A DNA stretch of 64,000 nt from Micromonospora sp. WMMD882 (GTDB lineage Bacteria; Actinomycetota; Actinomycetes; Mycobacteriales; Micromonosporaceae). The DNA lies in the NCBI RefSeq assembly GCF_027497255.1, contig NZ_CP114903.1:2790001-2854000 (forward strand), written 5' to 3'. The notes beneath the pieces were generated by a model. The model saw only the letters and a list, made by a program, of their open reading frames with translations, was not told where the DNA came from and did not search any database. Positions 32,735-40,841 of this stretch are shown here, piece after piece. The stretch's first letter is position 1, and each line of letters starts with the position of its first letter. The translations under genes and the position numbers were made by a program.

Positions 32735-33478
32735 ATGAAGCTGCCCCTCATCGGCAAGGCGGCCCTGGTCACCGGCGGCAGCCGTGGCATCGGACGCGCG
32801 ACCGCGCTCCGGCTCGCCGAGGACGGCGCGGACGTGACGTTCACCTTCCAACGGCAGGCCGAACAGGCGGCCGAGGTGGTCACGCAGATCAAGGCCCTGG
32901 GCCGGCGGGCGCTCGCCGTGCGGGCCGACTCGGCCGATCCCGCCGCGGTCCGGGCCGCCGTGGAACAGGCGGTCGCCGAGTTCGGCCGGCTCGACATCCT
33001 GGTCAACAACGCCGGCACCGGCGTCGGCGGGCCGATCGAGGAGACCCCGCTGGAGGACGTCGACCGGCTCCTGGCGGTCAACCTCCGGGCCCCGGTCGTC
33101 GCCACCCAGACCGCCGTCCGGCACCTCAGCGACGGCGGACGCATCATCAACATCGGCAGCAGCAACGCCGAGCGGGTCCCCCGCCCCGGGCTGACCCTCT
33201 ACGCGCTGACCAAGGCCGGTCTCATCGGCATGACCAAGGGCCTGGCCCGGGATCTCGGCCCCCGCGCCATCACCGCGAACGTGATCTGCGTGGGCCCGGT
33301 CGACACCGACTTCAACCCCGCCGACGGCCCGGACGCCCCGGCCAAGGCGGCCCGGTTGGCGCTCGGGCGGTTCGGCGAGCCGGCGGACGTCGCCGCGATG
33401 GTGGCGCACCTCGCCGGCCCGGCCGGGCGGTGGATCACCGGAGCGTCGATCACGGTGGACGGCGGGGCGAACACCTGA
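32735..33478 (+). CDS. SDR-family oxidoreductase (FabG-like)
   Basis: 247 residues, classical SDR: VTGGSRGIGRATA, NNAGTGVG, INIGSSNAE (catalytic Ser) and the Tyr-x3-Lys in LYALTKAGL, with the terminal WITGASITVDGGANT. It starts at ATG 32735, 44 bases after the acyltransferase, and is the last gene of the plus-strand operon, followed at once by a strong palindromic terminator. It is similar to the SDR at 15271-16038. A 4-ketoreductase for the dTDP-sugar is a reasonable guess from position; a role in acyl-unit reduction is the alternative. Confidence 0.9.
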   Translation: MKLPLIGKAALVTGGSRGIGRATALRLAEDGADVTFTFQRQAEQAAEVVTQIKALGRRALAVRADSADPAAVRAAVEQAVAEFGRLDILVNNAGTGVGGPIEETPLEDVDRLLAVNLRAPVVATQTAVRHLSDGGRIINIGSSNAERVPRPGLTLYALTKAGLIGMTKGLARDLGPRAITANVICVGPVDTDFNPADGPDAPAKAARLALGRFGEPADVAAMVAHLAGPAGRWITGASITVDGGANT

Positions 33479-33483
33479 GACGC

Positions 33484-33517
33484 GGAGGGTCGCGCCGGGG
33501 CCCCGGCGCGACCCTCC
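33484..33517. terminator. Bidirectional palindromic terminator
   Basis: A 34-bp perfect palindrome: left arm GGAGGGTCGCGCCGGGG (33484-33500), right arm its exact complement (33501-33517). It fills the whole gap between the SDR stop (33478) and the TetR stop (33518), which converge. No T-tract is present, as is common in high-GC actinobacteria. Confidence 0.9.
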
Positions 33518-34090
33518 CTACCGCGACGCCGGCCAGTTCTCCAGCAGCGTGTGCAGGGCGTCGAGGGAACGGTCCCAGGACGCCTGGACCGCCCGCGAGG
33601 CGCCGAACCCGCCCGCCGCCTCCAGGCTGACGAAACCGTGGATGGCGCTGCGCAGCAGACGTACCGCGTCGGTGAGGTCCGGCTCGGCGAGCCCGTAGGC
33701 GCGCAGCATCGCGTACGTGGTCTCGATGATGGCCAGATGCCCGGCGGAGTCGGCGGCGACCTGCGGGGGCAGCGGGATCTGGACGGCGGCGTACCGCCCC
33801 GGGTGCCGGTGGGCGAAGTCCCGGTAGGCGTGGGCGAAGGCGACCAGGGCGTCCCGGCCGGCCCGGCCGGCCACCGCCGCCGTGATCCGCCCGGCCAGGT
33901 CCCGGGCGGCCAGCATGGCCACCCGGGACCGCAGGTCCTGCAGGTTGCGGACGTGGGAGTAGAGGCTCGCGTCCTTGACCCCGAACCCACGCGCCAGGAC
34001 GGACACCTTGACGTTCTCGAACCCGACCTCGTCGGCGAGGTCGGCGGCCGCCCTCGTGACGCGGTCGGCGGTCAGGCCCGCACGGACCAT
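33518..34090 (-). CDS. TetR-family transcriptional regulator
   Basis: 190 residues. The N-terminal ~50 residues form the TetR DNA-binding domain (LTADRVTRAAADLADEVGFE, then VKVSVLARGFGVKDASLYSHV). The C-terminal part resembles the WHG-type ligand domain of this family (DALVAFAHAYRDFAHRHPGRYAA). The ATG at 34090 follows AAGAGGTG. It is divergent from the FBP protein and MFS exporter genes, the classic arrangement for a ligand-relieved repressor of an efflux or tolerance operon. The inverted repeat at 34135-34151 between them is its likely operator. Confidence 0.92.
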   Translation of the reverse strand: MVRAGLTADRVTRAAADLADEVGFENVKVSVLARGFGVKDASLYSHVRNLQDLRSRVAMLAARDLAGRITAAVAGRAGRDALVAFAHAYRDFAHRHPGRYAAVQIPLPPQVAADSAGHLAIIETTYAMLRAYGLAEPDLTDAVRLLRSAIHGFVSLEAAGGFGASRAVQASWDRSLDALHTLLENWPASR

Positions 34091-34134
34091 CTGGCACCTC
34101 TTCTCGACCCGAAACCTAATACTCCAAGGTTGTT

Positions 34135-34151
34135 GCCTAGACAGCCTAGGC
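34135..34151. promoter_or_regulatory. Candidate TetR operator
   Basis: Inverted repeat GCCTAG-N5-CTAGGC at 34135-34151, inside the 79-base gap between the divergent TetR and FBP genes. The repeat ends 18 bases before the FBP start. CTAG is rare in such genomes, so two CCTAG copies here plus a third CTAG at 34156 stand out. Binding by the adjacent repressor is inferred. Confidence 0.6.
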
Positions 34152-34169
34152 CCTGCTAGCGTCCGGGTC

Positions 34170-34661
34170 ATGAACGAAGTGGGCGCCCAGGCCATCCGGC
34201 AATCGTTCATCAACTGTTCCAGAGGCGAGGCCCGACGATTGGCGCTGCCGTCCGACCTGGGCGCCCGCCCCTGGGCCGATCTCGACTTCCTGGGCTGGCG
34301 CGACCCGACCCGACCCGGTCGGAGCGCGCTGGTGACGACGACGACCGACGACCGGCTCGTGGGGGTGATGTTCCGGGTCGCCGACACCCGCGCCCGGCGA
34401 CGCGCCATGTGCGGCGTCTGCCTGACCACCCACCCCGGCGACGGGGTGGCCCTGATGACCGCCCGCAAGGTCGGCGTCGCCGGCCGTCGGGGCGACTCCG
34501 TCGGCCTCTACCTCTGCGCCGACCTGGACTGCTCGCTCTACCTGCGGGGCAGGAAGGACGCCGGCCCGGGCGCGCGGATGACCGAGTCGCTGACCCTCGA
34601 CGAGCAGATCGGACGCTGTCGGGCCACCCTGCTGGCCTTCCTCGACAAGCTCTTCGGGTGA
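34170..34661 (+). CDS. FBP-domain (FusB-like, EF-G-binding type) zinc-finger protein
   Basis: 163 residues matching the actinobacterial FBP-domain proteins: N-terminal IRQSFINCSRGEARRLALP and DFLGWRDP, then a C-terminal treble-clef zinc finger with AMCGVCLTTHPG and LCADLDCSLY as the two Cys pairs. The domain is named after the fusidic-acid resistance protein FusB, which binds EF-G and releases it from drug-stalled ribosomes. Many actinobacterial members are of unknown role. Divergent from a TetR gene and followed by an exporter gene (118-base gap), it could protect translation during production, but this is an inference. ATG 34170. Confidence 0.85.
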   Translation: MNEVGAQAIRQSFINCSRGEARRLALPSDLGARPWADLDFLGWRDPTRPGRSALVTTTTDDRLVGVMFRVADTRARRRAMCGVCLTTHPGDGVALMTARKVGVAGRRGDSVGLYLCADLDCSLYLRGRKDAGPGARMTESLTLDEQIGRCRATLLAFLDKLFG

Positions 34662-34779
34662 GCGCCGCCCCGGCCGCCGGACGCCGGGGCCCACCGGCCG
34701 GCGGCGGCCCACGGAGGCCACCCGCCCCGCACCGACCCGACGGCCCCGGCGCCGTCCCACGACCAGCCAGGAGTCCCTG

Positions 34780-36309
34780 ATGTCCGAGTCCCTGGGGGCG
34801 GCGCCCCCCACCAGCGGGCCCACCGCGACGGAGCCCGCCGCGGCCCCCCGGCCCGCCGGTCTCGTGCTCGTCGTCCTCGCCTCGGCGCAGTTGATGGTGA
34901 TGCTGGACGGCACCATCACCAACATCGCGCTGCCGAGCATCCAGAACGACCTGGAGATGTCCCAGGCCAACCTGGCCTGGGTGGTCAACTCCTACGCCCT
35001 GGCCTTCGGAGGTCTGCTGCTGCTCGGCGGCCGGGCCGCCGACCTGTACGGCCGGCGACGCGTCTTCCAGCTCGGTCTCGCCCTGTTCACCCTCGCCTCC
35101 CTGCTCGGCGGGCTCGCGCCCAACGGTGGGCTGCTGGTCGCCGCGCGGGTGGTCCAGGGCGTCGGCGCGGCGATCGTCGCGCCGACCGTGCTGTCGCTGA
35201 TCACCACGAACTTCCCCGCCGGCCCGGCCCGCAACAAGGCGATGGGGGTCTACGGCGCGGTCGCCGGCCTCGGCGCGACCCTCGGTCTGCTGCTCGGCGG
35301 GGTGCTCACCGACTACCTCAGTTGGCGTTGGGTCATGTTCGTCAACGTCCCGGTCGGCATCGCCGTGCTGGTCAGCAGCAGGATCCTGCACGGCGGCACG
35401 GAGCTGCCCGGCCGGCTGGACGTGCCCGGCGCGATCACCGGCACCGCCGGCCTGCTCGCCTGCGTCTACGCCATCCACCACGGCGGCCAGGAAGGCTGGG
35501 GCGAGAGCCTCACCGTGGCGCTCATCGTCGCGGCCGTGGTGTTCCTCGGCGCGTTCGTGGCCATCCAGTCCCGGGCCCGGCACCCGATGATGCCGCTGCG
35601 GCTGTTCCGGGAACGCAACCGGCTCGGCAGCTACGTCACCTCGCTCTTCCTCGGCGCGGGCCTGTTCGCCACCTTCTACTTCCTCACCCTCTACATGCAG
35701 CAGATCCTCGGCTGGAGCCCGGTGCGCTCCGGCCTGGCGTACCTGCCGTTCAGCGTCGGCCTGATCCTCGCCGCCACGGTCGCCTCGAAACTGGTCAGCC
35801 GCTACGCGCTGCGGCAGGTCGCCGTGCCCGGCCTGCTCGTCGGGATCGCCGGGATGTACTGGATCAGCACCGTCGAGCGGGACTCCTCCTACCTGACGAC
35901 GCTGATGCCGGCCATGTTCATCACCGCCTTCGGCCTCGGCTGCGCCTTCGTGCCGATGACCCTCGGCGCGGTCCGGGGCGTCGCCGACCACGACGCCGGC
36001 ATCGCCTCCGCGCTGCTCAACACCGGCCAGCAGATCGGCGGCGCGATCGGCCTGGCGTTCATGGCCGCCGTCGCCACCGCCACCGCCGACGACCTCGTCC
36101 CCGACGCCGTCGGCACCCTGCACCGGGCCACCCTCGCCCAGGACCTGCCCCTGGTCGAACGGGCCGCCGACGCGCTCACCGCCGGATACACCCAGGCGTT
36201 CCTGGTCGCCGCGGCCCTCTTCGCCGTGGCCGCGGTGCTCACCGGAATCCTGATCGACGCCGCCAAGCCGGATCAGGCGACGGACGTTCCCCCGGTCCAT
36301 CCGTCCTGA
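34780..36309 (+). CDS. DHA2-family (EmrB/QacA) MFS drug exporter
   Basis: 509 residues, about fourteen membrane segments. Recognisable features are LMVMLDGTITNIALPSIQNDL (motif D1 of the 14-helix drug:proton antiporters), GGRAADLYGRRRVF (motif A) and GAVAGLGATLGLLLGGVLT (motif C). The ATG at 34780 has AGGAG six bases upstream. It shares the direction of the FBP gene and likely the TetR-controlled promoter. It is the best candidate for export of the cluster product. A strong hairpin follows it. Confidence 0.93.
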   Translation: MSESLGAAPPTSGPTATEPAAAPRPAGLVLVVLASAQLMVMLDGTITNIALPSIQNDLEMSQANLAWVVNSYALAFGGLLLLGGRAADLYGRRRVFQLGLALFTLASLLGGLAPNGGLLVAARVVQGVGAAIVAPTVLSLITTNFPAGPARNKAMGVYGAVAGLGATLGLLLGGVLTDYLSWRWVMFVNVPVGIAVLVSSRILHGGTELPGRLDVPGAITGTAGLLACVYAIHHGGQEGWGESLTVALIVAAVVFLGAFVAIQSRARHPMMPLRLFRERNRLGSYVTSLFLGAGLFATFYFLTLYMQQILGWSPVRSGLAYLPFSVGLILAATVASKLVSRYALRQVAVPGLLVGIAGMYWISTVERDSSYLTTLMPAMFITAFGLGCAFVPMTLGAVRGVADHDAGIASALLNTGQQIGGAIGLAFMAAVATATADDLVPDAVGTLHRATLAQDLPLVERAADALTAGYTQAFLVAAALFAVAAVLTGILIDAAKPDQATDVPPVHPS

Positions 36310-36316
36310 TCCCCCA

Positions 36317-36359
36317 CGGGCCTGCCGCCGGGATCCCCCGTTCCCCGGCGGCAGGCCCG
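36317..36359. terminator. Strong hairpin after the MFS gene
   Basis: A 16-bp perfect stem (36317-36332 with 36344-36359; left arm CGGGCCTGCCGCCGGG) with an 11-base loop, starting 8 bases after the MFS stop. The next gene (GNAT, minus strand) converges, so it can serve both. No T-tract. It is a natural right limit of the biosynthetic cluster. Confidence 0.85.
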
Positions 36360-36409
36360 ACCGGGGCGCCGCGCCAGCCGGTCGGGCTGGGGTCCGGCCC
36401 CCACGACGG

Positions 36410-37009
36410 TCAGGCGGACAGCACGAACGTCTCCATCTCCAGCCCGCCGTACCAGTCGGCGCGCCGGCCGACGTGGGTCATGCCGAGCCGTCGGGCCACC
36501 GCCATCGACGGCTCGTTGCCCGGCAGCACCACCGCGTGGACCCGTCGGGTGCCGGCGGCGAACTCCCGGGCCACCAGGGCGCGGGCCGCCTCGGTGGCGT
36601 ACCCGTTGCCCCAGGAGTCCGGGTGCAGGTGCCAGCCCACCTCGATCTGGTCGACCGGCTCCATGTCCCGGCCCCGCAACGGCTTGACCAGCGCCGTCCC
36701 GACGACCAACCCGCCACCCACGCCGCCCTGGCCACCACCGGGCGGGCCGGCCTCCGCCGGGGCGTCCCGGTCACCGGCGCGCAGCTCGACCGCCCAGAGC
36801 CCGTACCGGCCGTCCGGCGAGTAGCTGCCCTGCCAGCCGCGGACCCGGTCGAGCGCCTGCTCCGGGTCGGTGAGCGGCAGATCTCGTGCGCCGCCGAACC
36901 AGCGCACCACCTCCGGACGGGAGTAGATGTCGTAGAACCGGGCCACATCGGTAGGCTCCTCGGTCCACTTCCGTACCAGCAGGCGTTCCGTCCGCGTGAC
37001 CACCGTCAT
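36410..37009 (-). CDS. GNAT-family N-acetyltransferase (RimJ/RimL type)
   Basis: 199 residues. TERLLVRKWTEEPTDVARFYD opens a RimJ-like GNAT domain. The acetyl-CoA site is in LHPDSWGNGYATEAARALV, and VLPGNEPSMAVARRLGMTHVG is the typical final helix. An unusual Gly-rich linker (GPPGGGQGGVGGG) interrupts the central beta sheet near residues 85-95. ATG 37009 has no clear binding site; the frame continues upstream as an artefact inside the neighbouring gene. It is divergent from the YihY gene with a 45-base gap. The target is unknown. Confidence 0.85.
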   Translation of the reverse strand: MTVVTRTERLLVRKWTEEPTDVARFYDIYSRPEVVRWFGGARDLPLTDPEQALDRVRGWQGSYSPDGRYGLWAVELRAGDRDAPAEAGPPGGGQGGVGGGLVVGTALVKPLRGRDMEPVDQIEVGWHLHPDSWGNGYATEAARALVAREFAAGTRRVHAVVLPGNEPSMAVARRLGMTHVGRRADWYGGLEMETFVLSA

Positions 37010-37054
37010 GACGGGGGATCGTAATGCGTGCCGGGCCCGGCCGGGGGGAATGGA

Positions 37055-37972
37055 ATGCCGATGGGCAGCGGATGGCAGCGGACGAAACGGATCACCCTTG
37101 GGGCCTTCCGGCCGGTACGGGGGCGGGACCTGTCGTTGCACGCCGCCGCCATCACGTTCTACGGGGCGATCGCCGTGGTGCCGGTGGCGCTGCTGGCGAT
37201 CTGGCTGACCGGGCTGGCCGCCGGCGCGGGCCGGGTCCGCCGGCTCACCTCGTACGCGGTGGAGACGCTGCCCACCGAGATCGGCGCGAACCGGGCGGTG
37301 GCCGCCCTGGTCGAGGGCGGTCTGGAGCTGACCCCGATCTTCGCGCTCGCCTCCCTGCTGCCGGCGTCGCTCTACGGCGAAGGGCTGCGCCGGGCGTTCG
37401 TCTCGGTCGCCATCCGGCCCGGCCCGGAGGAGTCCCTGATCGGCTGGCGCGGCCGGCTGCTGCTGCTGCCGCTGCTGGCCCCCGCGCCGGCCCTGCTGCT
37501 GTCGATCCTGGTGGCGCTGCCGCTGACCACCCGACTGGTCCGGCAGGGCGGCTGGGTCGGGGCGCTCGGCGTGGTGCTGTCGTTCCTGTCGGTGTGGCTG
37601 GTGCTCACCCCGGTGCTGATGTGGGTGTTCCGGGTGGTCGGTCCGGCCCGCCCGGACTGGCTCGCCACGCTGGCCGTCGGCTCGTTCACCGCCGCGAACC
37701 TCTCCGGCTTCCTGCACGGTTTCGTGCTGTTCGCCTCGCTCCCGATCGACCTGGGCGTGCCGTTCGGCGGCTTCGACGAGATCGGCGGGGGCGTCGCCGT
37801 CCTGCTCTGGCTGTACCTGTTCCACGTGATCGTGCTGGCCGGCTACTCCGCCACCCTCGCCCTGTCCCGCTGGCGCTCCCGCCGCCGCGGGCCGCAGGAA
37901 GGGGACCCTGGGGACGGGCCCCTTCCTGACGGTCCGGGCGATCAGAGGCGGAACGGGCCGGTGACCTCGTAG
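37055..37972 (+). CDS. YihY/BrkB-family inner membrane protein
   Basis: 305 residues with about six membrane helices. The family start is SLHAAAITFYGAIAVVPVALLAIW, where the alpha helix of YihY/virulence factor BrkB proteins begins, and GVAVLLWLYLFHVIVLAGYSA is the conserved last helix. The function of the family is not established; RNase BN annotations for it are historic errors. The start is uncertain: ATG 37055 or 37061 with GGGGGGAA upstream, or GTG 37028. The 3' end overlaps the convergent PhoX-like gene by 31 bases. Confidence 0.85.
   Translation: MPMGSGWQRTKRITLGAFRPVRGRDLSLHAAAITFYGAIAVVPVALLAIWLTGLAAGAGRVRRLTSYAVETLPTEIGANRAVAALVEGGLELTPIFALASLLPASLYGEGLRRAFVSVAIRPGPEESLIGWRGRLLLLPLLAPAPALLLSILVALPLTTRLVRQGGWVGALGVVLSFLSVWLVLTPVLMWVFRVVGPARPDWLATLAVGSFTAANLSGFLHGFVLFASLPIDLGVPFGGFDEIGGGVAVLLWLYLFHVIVLAGYSATLALSRWRSRRRGPQEGDPGDGPLPDGPGDQRRNGPVTS
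37896..37927. repeat. Hairpin inside the 3' end of the YihY gene
   Basis: AGGAAGGGG-A-CCC (37896-37908) pairs with GGG-CCCCTTCCT (37916-37927), with one bulged A and a 7-base loop. It lies in the last codons of the YihY gene, just before the convergent overlap with the PhoX-like gene, and may terminate that minus-strand transcript. Confidence 0.6.
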
Positions 37973-39111
37973 GTGACGCCGTCGGTGCCGGCCACGTCGC
38001 CGCTCGGGCCGCGCTGGGACGAGAAGTAGAGGCGGCGGCCGTCCGGCGAGAACGCCGGGCCGGTGATCTCCGACTTCGACTGCCCCGGCAGGCGCAGGAA
38101 GGGCGCGACGACCCCTGCCGGGGTGATCACGTTGATCTCCATGTTGCCGCCGTCCTCGGCCACGTACAGGTCACCGCCCCGGGTGCCGGTGATGTTGTCC
38201 ACCCCGGTCAGCGGGGCGGTCCCGGCCGGCACCAACGAGTCGTCGTACGCCAGGTCGAGGCGCTGGGCGACGGCGTCGTACGCCCACACCCGGTTGTCAC
38301 CCTTGGTGGTGAAGTAGCAGATCCCCCGGTCGTACCAGCAGCCCTCGCCGCCGTCGAAGTGCTTGGCCGCGCTCACCTGCTTACGGGTGGCGACCGGGAA
38401 ACCGTCCCGGTCGGGGATGTCCTGCCAGGTGACTTGGCCGGTGACCTGGTCGGCCGGGGCGCAGAGCACCTGGACCTTACCGGTGCGCAGGTCACCCCAG
38501 GTGTCCGGGACGAACCGGTAGAAGCAGCCGTCCGACTCGTCCTCGGTCAGGTAGACGACCCGGCGGTCCGGGTCGCAGGCGGCGGCCTCGTGGGTGAACC
38601 GGCCCATCCGGGTCCGTTCCTCCGCCGCCCGGCTGCCGTCCGGCCAGGTCTCGAAGACCCGCCCGAGCGGCACCTCCTCGCAGGAGAGCCAGGTGCCCCA
38701 CGGGGTCGCCCCACCGGCGCAGTTGACGTTGGTGCCGCCGAGGATCCGGTACGCCGACGCGATCGACCCGTCGGCGCGGAAGCGGACCGCCGACGCCCCG
38801 CCGAGCAGCGGGATCTCGGAGTTCGACACGTAGATCCAACCACCGTCGCCGGTGGGGAAGCACGCGCCGCCGTCCGGGGCGGGGTGCCAGAGGTAACCGG
38901 TGCCGGGGACGGGTCGGCTGGATCGGGCGACGATCCGGCTGGTGAAGCCGGCGGGGAGCTGCACCCCGTTCGCGTCGGCGGGCAGCAGCTCCCCGTACGG
39001 GCTGGGCCCGGGCTGGGCGACGGCGGCGAAGGCCTGCTGCCAGAGCGCCCCGGAGAAGGCGGCGGTGCCCACGCCGACGACGGCGGCGCGCAGGACGGTA
39101 CGACGCTCCAC
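37942..39111 (-). CDS. Tat-exported PhoX-like (DUF839) protein
   Basis: 389 residues. The start is GTG 39111, five bases after GGAGG. The N-terminus is a twin-arginine signal: ERRTVLRAAVVGVGTAAF, with Ala-rich cleavage region about residues 28-33. The mature part is a PhoX/DUF839 beta-propeller-type domain (GGTNVNCAGGATPWGTWLSCEE, GRFTHEAAACDP, YLTEDE, YVAEDGGNMEI). PhoX enzymes are Ca/Fe-dependent extracytoplasmic alkaline phosphatases. Members of DUF839 with other or unknown activity also exist, so phosphatase function is not certain. Divergent from the flavoprotein at 39239. Confidence 0.88.
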   Translation of the reverse strand: MERRTVLRAAVVGVGTAAFSGALWQQAFAAVAQPGPSPYGELLPADANGVQLPAGFTSRIVARSSRPVPGTGYLWHPAPDGGACFPTGDGGWIYVSNSEIPLLGGASAVRFRADGSIASAYRILGGTNVNCAGGATPWGTWLSCEEVPLGRVFETWPDGSRAAEERTRMGRFTHEAAACDPDRRVVYLTEDESDGCFYRFVPDTWGDLRTGKVQVLCAPADQVTGQVTWQDIPDRDGFPVATRKQVSAAKHFDGGEGCWYDRGICYFTTKGDNRVWAYDAVAQRLDLAYDDSLVPAGTAPLTGVDNITGTRGGDLYVAEDGGNMEINVITPAGVVAPFLRLPGQSKSEITGPAFSPDGRRLYFSSQRGPSGDVAGTDGVTYEVTGPFRL

Positions 39112-39238
39112 GAAAACCTCCAGAGAAAACTGTCGATGCCCGGTCGACGCTACGGCCACCGGGACGCCGCCCGCAGCCCCGCGCCGGTGAACGTGGGGTG
39201 ACGTCACCGCCGCCGCCGGCGCAGTAGGCTGCCCGGAC

Positions 39239-40837
39239 ATGACACCCGAGTTGCCGCCCCGCGCCGACGTCGTGATCATCGGCGCCGGACACAACGGTCT
39301 GGTCTCCGCCGTCCTGCTGGCCCGTGCCGGCCTTCGGGTGCTGGTGCTGGAGGCCGCCGACACCATCGGCGGGGCCACCCGGACGGAGCAGCCGTTCCCG
39401 AGGGTCCCCGGCCTGCGCCACTCCACCGGCTCCTACCTGCTCGGGCTGATGCCGCCCGAGCTGCTGGCCGCCCTGGACGTGACGATCCCGACGCTGCGCC
39501 GCGACCCGCACTACTTCCTGCCCACCCCGGGCGGCCCCGGCTCGCCGTACCTGCTGATGGGCAGCGACCGGGCGGCCACCCGGCGGCAGCTCACCGAGTT
39601 CTTCTCCGCCGCCGACGTGGCCGCCGACGACGCCATGCAGGCCGAACTGGGCGCGCTGCGCGACGATCTCGCGCCCGCCTGGCTCGCCGAGCCGCTGCCG
39701 GTCGAGGAGACCGCGCAGCGGTACGTGCGACCGGCCCTACGGGACGTCTTCGTCGAGCTGGCGCGCGGCTCGGTCGCCGACTACCTGGCCCGCTTCGAGT
39801 TCCGCTCCGAGCTGCTGGTCAGCATGTACGCGGTCACCGACGGGCTGTCCGGGCTCAACGCCGGCCCGGACGACCCGGGCACCGGGCACAACTTCCTGGT
39901 GCACAACATGTGCCGCCTCCCCGGCGCGGACGGCACCTGGATGATCGCCCAGGGCGGGATGGGCGCCGTCTCGCGGACCTTCGCCGACGCCGCCCGCGCC
40001 GCCGGGGCCACCATCGTCACCGGTACGCCCGTCACGTCCGTGCTGCTCGACGGCGGCGCGGTCGCCGGGGTGGCGCTCGCCGACGGCCGGACCGTACGCG
40101 CCCGGGTGGTGCTCGGGGCCTGTGACCCGTACCGGCTGATGGAGCTGACGCCCGACGGCGCGCTGCCGGCGGCGCTCACCGAACGGATGACGGCGGTCCG
40201 CCGCCCCGGCACCACGCTCAAGGTCAACCTGGCGCTGACCGGGCTGCCCCGGTTCTCCTGCCTGCCGGCGGACGCGCCGAGCCCGTTCGGCTCCACCATC
40301 CACCTGCTGCCCGGCTCCGCCTCGCTGGTCGGCGGCGGCTCCGACTCCCCGATGGCCGCGCTGCGCGGCATGTGGGCCGACGTGCGGGCCGGACGGCTGC
40401 CCGCCGAGCCGACCATCGAGTGGTACCTGCACACCACCGTCGACCCGTCGTTGCGCGACGACGCCGGGCACCACTCGTCGGCGCTGTTCGTCCAGTCCGT
40501 GCCGTACGAGCTGGCCGGCACGAGTTGGGCCGAGGCGCTGCCCGGCTACGTCAACCAGCTCGTGGCGATCTGCGAACGGTACGCGCCCGGGACGGGTGAC
40601 CTGATCGCCGACGCGGTGCCGCTGTCACCGCCCGGCATCGAGGCGCACTTCGGCATCACCGGCGGGCACATCCACCACGTCGACAACACCGTCTCGTTCA
40701 CCGACCGGATGCCGTACGCCACCGGGGTCGACGGCCTGTACGCGGGCAGCGCCGGCTGTCACCCGGCCGGCAGCGTCATCGGCGCCGCCGGCCACAACGC
40801 GGCCCGCCGCATCCTCACCGACCTGGGCCCTTCCTGA
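39239..40837 (+). CDS. NAD(P)/FAD-dependent oxidoreductase, phytoene desaturase/PYROXD2-like
   Basis: 532 residues. The dinucleotide site is VVIIGAGHNGLVSAVLLARAG, followed by LEAADTIGGATRTEQ, as in phytoene desaturase-type and PYROXD2-like flavoproteins. GLYAGSAGCHPAGSVIGAAGHNAAR closes the FAD site. Carotenoid genes are absent nearby, so carotenoid function is not indicated; the physiological substrate is unknown. The start is ATG 39239. The 3' end is only 4 bases from the convergent MBL-Rieske gene stop, with no terminator between. Confidence 0.88.
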   Translation: MTPELPPRADVVIIGAGHNGLVSAVLLARAGLRVLVLEAADTIGGATRTEQPFPRVPGLRHSTGSYLLGLMPPELLAALDVTIPTLRRDPHYFLPTPGGPGSPYLLMGSDRAATRRQLTEFFSAADVAADDAMQAELGALRDDLAPAWLAEPLPVEETAQRYVRPALRDVFVELARGSVADYLARFEFRSELLVSMYAVTDGLSGLNAGPDDPGTGHNFLVHNMCRLPGADGTWMIAQGGMGAVSRTFADAARAAGATIVTGTPVTSVLLDGGAVAGVALADGRTVRARVVLGACDPYRLMELTPDGALPAALTERMTAVRRPGTTLKVNLALTGLPRFSCLPADAPSPFGSTIHLLPGSASLVGGGSDSPMAALRGMWADVRAGRLPAEPTIEWYLHTTVDPSLRDDAGHHSSALFVQSVPYELAGTSWAEALPGYVNQLVAICERYAPGTGDLIADAVPLSPPGIEAHFGITGGHIHHVDNTVSFTDRMPYATGVDGLYAGSAGCHPAGSVIGAAGHNAARRILTDLGPS

Positions 40838-40841
40838 CACC

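Noticed and set aside
39239..40837. Carotenoid phytoene desaturase
   Set aside because: No crtB/crtE or other carotenoid genes are nearby, and the sequence is closer to the general PYROXD2-like family.
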